Assembly (NCBI GenBank): GCA_031284345.1
Contig: JAITAC010000013.1
Span: forward strand, 1-14,774
Source of the DNA: Holosporaceae bacterium
GTDB taxonomy: Bacteria; Pseudomonadota; Alphaproteobacteria; UBA3830
Reading direction: 5' to 3'
DNA length: 14,774 bases
Shown here: positions 7,240-11,999 of the stretch, in pieces
How the letters are laid out: each line of letters starts with the position of its first letter
Numbering within the stretch: position 1 is the first letter of the stretch
Notes under the pieces: model-generated
Told to the model about the DNA's origin: nothing
The model's database searches: none
What the model saw: the letters and a program-made list of their open reading frames with translations, nothing else
Program-made: the position numbers and the translations under genes

Positions 7240-8289
7240 ATGGATATAAAAAAAGATATATTGTCTCTCGCCGATTTATATGACACTTTTTTTGTGGACA
7301 TATACGGAGTCCTCTATGACGGCATTAGCATCTATGACGGTGCCCTCGAGACTATGCAAAAATTAAAAAGTATGGGGAAAAAACTCATTATTTTATCCAA
7401 TACCACTCAGGTCTCGCAGGACGCAAAATTGGGATATTCGCAGCGCGGCATGTTCGAAGGTACTCACTACGACGAAATGATAACTTCTGGCGAATTTTTG
7501 CATTACTTTTTACTGAATCATCCAAAAGAATTTTCCGAAAAAATAGGATCAAGTACTACACGAGTAAAATGTCTGTTTATGGGAAATAATAGCATATTCG
7601 ACGGAGCCCATATTTCGAAGGTAAGCGATGCTGCCGACGCCGATTTCATCTACGTTGGAGTCCCAAGAGCCTCCTACGGCAGCGTGAGAATGGACGATAT
7701 CTTCGACGGAGATGAATCGGTGGATATCGAAGATGTCGTTAATAGAAATTGGCACAATCTACACGATAACTTCGGCAGAAAAGGATTCGCAGAATTCGCT
7801 CGGGCGCTGGAAGCCTGCGTCAACAAAAATAAAGTGCTGGTGGTGGCTAATCCGGATATTTTTACTTACGGCTCCCTCAGTGACACCCCAAAAAAAGTGC
7901 CCGTCATCACCCAAGGATGCATCGGAAAATATTATGAAAAGCTCGGTGGAAAAGTTGTATATTTTGGAAAACCATATCCGGGAATATTCGAGTACGCTAA
8001 GCAATTCACCAATCCTCATGACCGAATCGCCATGATCGGAGATACCCCCTGGACAGATATTATCGGCGCCAATAATTGCGGCCTAGATTCCATACTCGTT
8101 ATGACGGGCATAACCGACGGATTCTGTCGTCAAATGGATCATGCGATGTCGGACAAAGAAAAAATCCACGTCCTATTGGATAAATTCGCTAAAAAAACGT
8201 CGAAATTCCCCGGTAACATTCATCCGACTCATGTACTAAAGCGATTTGCAAAATGCGGACAGGATGCGCGAGAACTATCAGAATTTTAA
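7240..8289 (+). CDS. HAD superfamily class IIA hydrolase
   Basis: A 349-residue protein from ATG 7240; an in-frame GTG at 7228 lies within the likely AAAGG ribosome site, so I prefer the ATG. HAD motif I is VDIYGVLYDG with the predicted nucleophile D20; the +2 position is Tyr rather than Asp. Motif II is IILSNTTQ, motif III Lys is K244 in YFGKPYPG, and motif IV is IGDTPWTD with D268 and D273. This layout, with a cap between motifs II and III, fits class IIA HADs and the alphaproteobacterial group annotated TIGR01459. Substrate unknown; sugar phosphates or nucleotides are typical of the class. The protein seems about 50-60 residues longer than I expect for the group, with acidic extra sequence around residues 140-190. 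It sits 19 nt after ettA and is probably cotranscribed. Confidence 0.85.
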   Translation: MDIKKDILSLADLYDTFFVDIYGVLYDGISIYDGALETMQKLKSMGKKLIILSNTTQVSQDAKLGYSQRGMFEGTHYDEMITSGEFLHYFLLNHPKEFSEKIGSSTTRVKCLFMGNNSIFDGAHISKVSDAADADFIYVGVPRASYGSVRMDDIFDGDESVDIEDVVNRNWHNLHDNFGRKGFAEFARALEACVNKNKVLVVANPDIFTYGSLSDTPKKVPVITQGCIGKYYEKLGGKVVYFGKPYPGIFEYAKQFTNPHDRIAMIGDTPWTDIIGANNCGLDSILVMTGITDGFCRQMDHAMSDKEKIHVLLDKFAKKTSKFPGNIHPTHVLKRFAKCGQDARELSEF

Positions 8290-8366
8290 AGACTGTTGCA
8301 TTACATTTGCTCCTTTTATCGGCTATTGGCAACGACGAAAAAATAAACCGCATACCCAGTCACTAA

Positions 8367-9623
8367 TCAGCTACAACCTCCCATGCTAAAGGCTTCTTTT
8401 TTAGAATAGATCTGCTTTGCCGGATCTACCAAATATATACAGCTCTTTGCCACCAAAAATCTCATATGATCTCTAACATTGTGAATCCGAATGTAATCGA
8501 CTTCGCTATCGGACAGGAAATCAGAAATTGCCAACGTTTCCACATCCCTTTCCGACGCAGGAAAATTCGTAAAAAGCTCCATAAATGATTTGCGTGAATG
8601 TCCCACAAGCACTTCACACCCAAAATCTCTTAACCTCTTGCAATTTTGAATGATTTTAATGTTTTGATATTTGGTTTTTCCAAATCCTAGACCGGGATCA
8701 ATTATTATATTTCCAAGAGACATCCCGCAATGGCGCAAAACTTTTATCCGCTCAGAAATCCAGGACATGTCTGTTCCCTGCAGCATTGTGACCAACTTCA
8801 CATCATTATCCGCAATAAACTTAATAGTCGCTGCGTTAAACGTCCCCTTCTGATCATTGATCCATTTGATTTTATGCTTTTCGATAGCATATTTGGCCAC
8901 ATCAGCAAAATATGTATCCACGCCTTTACAACTAATATCGCCACATCTTTCGAGAACTTCGCTAAGCCTTGCTATTTCCTCCTCCGGAGATACTTCCTCA
9001 TATCCAGGTCTGGTGCTCTGGGAACCAAATTCCACAATGTAAGCGCCATCCGCATATATTTTCCTGGCGTGAGCTTCGGCCTTAGCCACGTCAAAATATT
9101 TTCCTCCGTCTGAGAATGAGTCCGGAGTAACATTTACTATCCCCACCATCTTCGGATCCAAAACAAAATGATCCAATGGCGCATAGTCCAAATTGTTGAT
9201 AACATCCTCCGAAAAAAAATATCCGACTTCCCGCAGCAGATACTGCAAAAACTTGCGATCCCCTATCGCCTGGTGAGGCAAAACAATTTTTTCGGAATTA
9301 ACCGACTGGCTATAATACGAAAGTATATCGATGTCTATGGTGCGCGGAGACCATCTCGGAGCATCCAGATCTCGCTCGATTTTTTGTTCCACTTTTTTTA
9401 CGCGGGACAACAGTTCAAATGGACTACAACTCGAATCTCCCCCAATAACCATATTCAAATACGGCTTATTCCATTCCGGAAGCGCGCCATCCGGAAGAAT
9501 TGCCTCCGTCTCTATTAAATGAGACATTATTTTACAGTCAAAAAAAGGCAATAATTCTGCAATAGCCGTCCGAATATTTTCGAATCTATTGCCGATATTA
9601 CTCCCCAAAGACAAATATACCAT
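8367..9623 (-). CDS. folKP: bifunctional HPPK-dihydropteroate synthase
   Basis: A 418-residue fusion of two consecutive folate enzymes. The N-terminal HPPK half (about 1-150) pyrophosphorylates 6-hydroxymethyl-dihydropterin: it opens YLSLGSNIGNRFENI and carries the HPPK signature RWSPRTIDIDIL (90-101). The C-terminal DHPS half (about 158-405) condenses that product with p-aminobenzoate: MVGIVNVTPDSFSDGG, GSQSTRPG (usual form GGESTRPG), VDTYFADVAKYAI, DPGLGFGKT (309-317), GHSRKSF (341-) and RIHNVRDH (379-386). I start at ATG 9623, with GGAG about 12 nt upstream and HPPK beginning exactly there. An upstream in-frame ATG at 9668 would overlap folB by 16 nt and add 15 non-family residues. It follows folB by 29 nt on the same strand, forming a folate operon. 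The fused arrangement is also seen in rickettsiae. Confidence 0.93.
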   Translation of the reverse strand: MVYLSLGSNIGNRFENIRTAIAELLPFFDCKIMSHLIETEAILPDGALPEWNKPYLNMVIGGDSSCSPFELLSRVKKVEQKIERDLDAPRWSPRTIDIDILSYYSQSVNSEKIVLPHQAIGDRKFLQYLLREVGYFFSEDVINNLDYAPLDHFVLDPKMVGIVNVTPDSFSDGGKYFDVAKAEAHARKIYADGAYIVEFGSQSTRPGYEEVSPEEEIARLSEVLERCGDISCKGVDTYFADVAKYAIEKHKIKWINDQKGTFNAATIKFIADNDVKLVTMLQGTDMSWISERIKVLRHCGMSLGNIIIDPGLGFGKTKYQNIKIIQNCKRLRDFGCEVLVGHSRKSFMELFTNFPASERDVETLAISDFLSDSEVDYIRIHNVRDHMRFLVAKSCIYLVDPAKQIYSKKEAFSMGGCS

Positions 9624-9652
9624 ACTACCAAAACTCCAAAAAACTTTAAAAA

Positions 9653-10015
9653 TTACCAATCTGAACATATAAATGAGGAATTTTCCAATTTATCCTCCAG
9701 CAACGGATACGGTTTAATTATTTCTACTCTCTTTAGGATGTTTTCATTTTTAACATACTCGGATATCATATCATATATATACTCTGCAACACCTTCAACA
9801 AGCCTAAATTGTGTATTTTTTAATTTTTTATCTATAAAATTCAAGAGAGAGTCATAGCAAACAGTATTTTTCAGATCATCGTGATTTTTAACCACACTAT
9901 CCAAAAAGCGTAAACTTATGTTCAGGATAACCAGACGTTTATCATGTCTTTCGCACTCATTGTTACCCAGGATAATGTATACTTTATAGCTATTTATGTT
10001 CAGCTGTCTAACCAC
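9653..10015 (-). CDS. folB: dihydroneopterin aldolase
   Basis: A 120-residue product of typical DHNA length. The enzyme cleaves dihydroneopterin to 6-hydroxymethyl-dihydropterin and glycolaldehyde, directly supplying the HPPK half of the next gene. Family features visible: ILGNNECERH with the conserved Glu near residue 20-22, DDLKNTVCYDSLLNFI, FRLVEGVAEYI with the catalytic-region E74, and VEIIKP with K101. The start is GTG at 10015 with an AGAGA site about 8-10 nt upstream; no better in-frame start is visible. It is the first gene of the minus-strand folate pair and diverges from the riboswitch/symporter unit. Similarity is moderate by eye, but the neighbouring folKP makes the assignment strong. 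Confidence 0.87.
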   Translation of the reverse strand: MVRQLNINSYKVYIILGNNECERHDKRLVILNISLRFLDSVVKNHDDLKNTVCYDSLLNFIDKKLKNTQFRLVEGVAEYIYDMISEYVKNENILKRVEIIKPYPLLEDKLENSSFICSDW

Positions 10016-10056
10016 TTGAAATTTCTCTATTTAACGGCTTATGACCATCCTAAACT

Positions 10057-10083
10057 TCATTAGATTATCCCAATCATTGTCAA
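10057..10083 (-). promoter_or_regulatory. candidate promoter for folB-folKP
   Basis: On the minus strand a perfect -35 TTGACA (10083-10078) is followed by TAATGA (10062-10057) after a short 15-bp spacer. It lies about 40 nt upstream of the folB GTG, in the divergent gap. The spacer is non-optimal, so the -10 choice is uncertain. Confidence 0.35.
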
Positions 10084-10175
10084 GTAGCAATAGTATTCAG
10101 ATCCCGTTTCGGATCCCTATGTTTAGCTTCGCCTTTTACTATGAGATTTTTTTTCTCAAAATCTCCAAAAATAGC

Positions 10176-10205
10176 TTGCAATAAAATACCCGATCATGAC
10201 ACAAT
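10176..10205 (+). promoter_or_regulatory. candidate promoter for riboswitch-symporter unit
   Basis: TTGCAA (10176-10181), an 18-bp spacer and CACAAT (10200-10205). Both boxes match the sigma-70 consensus at four of six positions. Initiation near 10212 would begin just upstream of the riboswitch leader strand at 10220, which is the main reason to favour it. Confidence 0.35.
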
Positions 10206-10219
10206 ATGCCAATCGGTCA

Positions 10220-10489
10220 TTTTGGATGAAGGCATCGGGAGAGAGATCGTTTTTCGATCCGCCGAAGGGTAAAAAAATCTCAGGCAAAAGTATCGTTGCT
10301 GGACAAAACTTTGGAGAGACTCGTCTAGAGAGACCGTTGTATAATGGAATATTTTTGCTGCATATAAGAATCTGAACGGTAGCTCCAACGAAATTAACTG
10401 AAAAATACCCATTGGACAACGGCCTCGCTTACAGAGCACCGAAGGAGCAAGGTTTATAAAACCGAAAACTCTCAGGTAAAAGAACAGAG
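10220..10489 (+). ncRNA. tandem glycine riboswitch with enlarged aptamer II
   Basis: Two glycine aptamers in series. Aptamer I: P1 GCATCGG (10232-10238) with 10293-10299, containing one U-U mismatch; a GATCG/CGATC hairpin (10245-10259); GCCGAAGG (10261-10268); and CTCAGGCAAAAG (10279-10290). Leader TTTTG (10220-10224) can pair with linker CAAAA (10304-10308), as in the known leader-linker P0 element. Aptamer II: P1 CTTTG (10309-10313) with CAGAG (10485-10489), P2 GAGAG (10314-10318) with CTCTC (10469-10473), ACCGAAGGAGCAAGG (10438-10452), a GGTTT/AAACC hairpin (10451-10463), and CTCTCAGGTAAAAG. Between P2 and CCGAAGG lies an arm of about 117 nt instead of the usual short hairpin. The class binds glycine, and the downstream gene is a glycine/alanine transporter. 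Confidence 0.92.
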
Positions 10490-10570
10490 GATATTCGATC
10501 GGTCTCAATAACTTTCAGTTTCTGCTGAAATATCGCTGCCGTGTCTTTTATCCTCCAAGCACTAGGAGGA
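10487..10570 (+). promoter_or_regulatory. riboswitch expression platform with sequestered ribosome site
   Basis: TCCTCC (10551-10556) can pair with the symporter Shine-Dalgarno GGAGGA (10565-10570) across an 8-nt loop. The same TATCCTC (10549-10555) can instead pair with GAGGATA (10487-10493), which overlaps the 3' strand of aptamer II P1 (10485-10489). The two states exclude each other. With glycine bound, P1 holds CAGAG and the ribosome site is masked; without glycine it is exposed. This predicts translational repression by glycine. A 6-bp hairpin TTTCAG/CTGAAA (10513-10530) lies between. The base pairs are seen; the switching direction is inferred. Confidence 0.65.
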
Positions 10571-10578
10571 ACTTTTTT

Positions 10579-11943
10579 ATGGAACGAATGGAAAATTTTA
10601 TAACTATGGTAAGCCGCACAATCTGGGGAATACCGTTAATTTCGATCCTCGCGTTTGTGAGCATATACTTTTCTTTTAAATTGAATTTTTTGCAGTTTTT
10701 CCGTTTGAAACAAGCAATAAAATATCTCTTGGAAAAAAAAGAAGACACACAAGGCCAACCAGCAGGAGATATATCAAATTTTGCCTCTCTCTGCACAGCT
10801 TTATCCGCCACCGTTGGCACCGGAAACATCGTTGGTGTGGCTTTAGCCATCAGCACCGGAGGACCTGGCGCATTGTTTTGGATGTGGGTTGCAGCATTTT
10901 TCGGAATGGCCGCCAAATATGCCGAAGGATTCTTGGCCATAAAATATCGCCTAATTGGAGCAGATGGGAAAATCGCCGGCGGTCCCATGTATTACATTGA
11001 AATGGGACTGAAAAATAAAATATTAGCGAAATTCTTTGCAATTTTCGGAATATTAGTGGCTCTCATTGGAATAGGAACCTGGACACAGGCAAACACAATA
11101 GCAATGGCGTTACATTCCTTTGGAATTCCATCTTGGTTCACGGCCATAGTGCTGGGAATTTCGGTAGCAACTGTCACGCTTGGTGGGATACATCGAATTG
11201 CATCCGTTTCGGAGAAGGTCGTTCCTTTCATGAGCATATTTTACGTTAGCGCCGCACTTCTGCTGCTGATTATTAACGCAAATATGATTCCCCATACGCT
11301 ATATCTGATCGTCGTTGGAGCTTTTTGTCCAGGGGCTATCTTGGGAGGAAGTTTGGGAATTTCAACACTAATTGCCATTCAATTGGGCATAAGTAGAGGA
11401 ATATTTTCTCACGAATCTGGATTAGGCAGTGCCGCCATAGCTTCCGCCGCTGCCAAAACAGATTCTCCTGTACAACAAGGACTCCTCGCAATGACAGGAG
11501 CTTTTTTCTCCATAATTATATGCACCATGACCGGAATGGTATTGATTATTACTTCCGCTGAAACCGGTATCTTTTCGCCCGAATGCCGCATAAACGGAGC
11601 TCTATTGACATCACACGCTTTCGGAATAGGATTCGGCGTAGCCGAAATAGGAAAATACATTGTAAATATAGGGATTTTGTTCTTTGCCTTCACCACCATC
11701 ATTGGATGGAATTATTACGGAGAAAAATGTGCTCAATATTTATGGGGAATGAAATCCATAATCATATATAATGCACTGTTTCTTTTTTTCGTCATCATAG
11801 GACCTTTTTATAAAATTGACATGATATTTACAATTGCCGATATCGCAACCGGGCTAATGGCCATTCCAAATCTGATGGGGTTAATAGGACTTAGAAGAAT
11901 AGTCGTTAGGGAAACTAAGGAATTTTTTGGCATGCATCAATAA
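10579..11943 (+). CDS. sodium:alanine/glycine symporter (AGCS family)
   Basis: A 454-residue polytopic inner-membrane protein that imports alanine or glycine with Na+. AGCS hallmarks: ALSATVGTGNIVGVALAIS around residues 75-93, then the family signature GGPGALFWMWVAAFFGMAAK (94-113) continuing into YAEGFLAIKYR. Further on are RGIFSHESGLGSAAIASAAA and the C-terminal IIGWNYYGEKCAQYL. Roughly ten or more hydrophobic segments are visible, the first being IPLISILAFVSIYFSF. The length is normal for the family. The start ATG has a perfect GGAGGA (10565-10570) 8 nt upstream, and that site is the target of the riboswitch. A glycine riboswitch ahead makes glycine a likely substrate. It is a single-gene unit ending in a terminator. 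Confidence 0.95.
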   Translation: MERMENFITMVSRTIWGIPLISILAFVSIYFSFKLNFLQFFRLKQAIKYLLEKKEDTQGQPAGDISNFASLCTALSATVGTGNIVGVALAISTGGPGALFWMWVAAFFGMAAKYAEGFLAIKYRLIGADGKIAGGPMYYIEMGLKNKILAKFFAIFGILVALIGIGTWTQANTIAMALHSFGIPSWFTAIVLGISVATVTLGGIHRIASVSEKVVPFMSIFYVSAALLLLIINANMIPHTLYLIVVGAFCPGAILGGSLGISTLIAIQLGISRGIFSHESGLGSAAIASAAAKTDSPVQQGLLAMTGAFFSIIICTMTGMVLIITSAETGIFSPECRINGALLTSHAFGIGFGVAEIGKYIVNIGILFFAFTTIIGWNYYGEKCAQYLWGMKSIIIYNALFLFFVIIGPFYKIDMIFTIADIATGLMAIPNLMGLIGLRRIVVRETKEFFGMHQ

Positions 11944-11954
11944 AAAAAAGGCCA

Positions 11955-11985
11955 TCGAAATCCGAGTTTTTTTCTCGGATCTCGA
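11955..11985. terminator. bidirectional intrinsic terminator between convergent genes
   Basis: TCGAAATCCGAG (11955-11966) faces CTCGGATCTCGA (11974-11985) across a seven-T loop, giving a 12-bp stem with one mismatch (A-C as + strand RNA, G-U as - strand RNA). On the minus strand the stem is followed about 7 nt later by a run of eight T. On the plus strand the following T-tract is weaker (TCTTTTC). It sits 11 nt after the symporter stop and 14 nt beyond the stop of the convergent gene. Confidence 0.65.
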
Positions 11986-11999
11986 AAGCACGATCTTTT

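Noticed and set aside
9624..9668. Upstream ATG giving a folKP start that overlaps folB
   Set aside because: It adds 15 residues that do not belong to HPPK and lacks a close ribosome site; ATG 9623 fits both.
10143..10165. GAGATTTT/AAAATCTC 8-bp hairpin in the folB-symporter gap
   Set aside because: No transcript that would need termination there is apparent on either strand, and no T-run follows.
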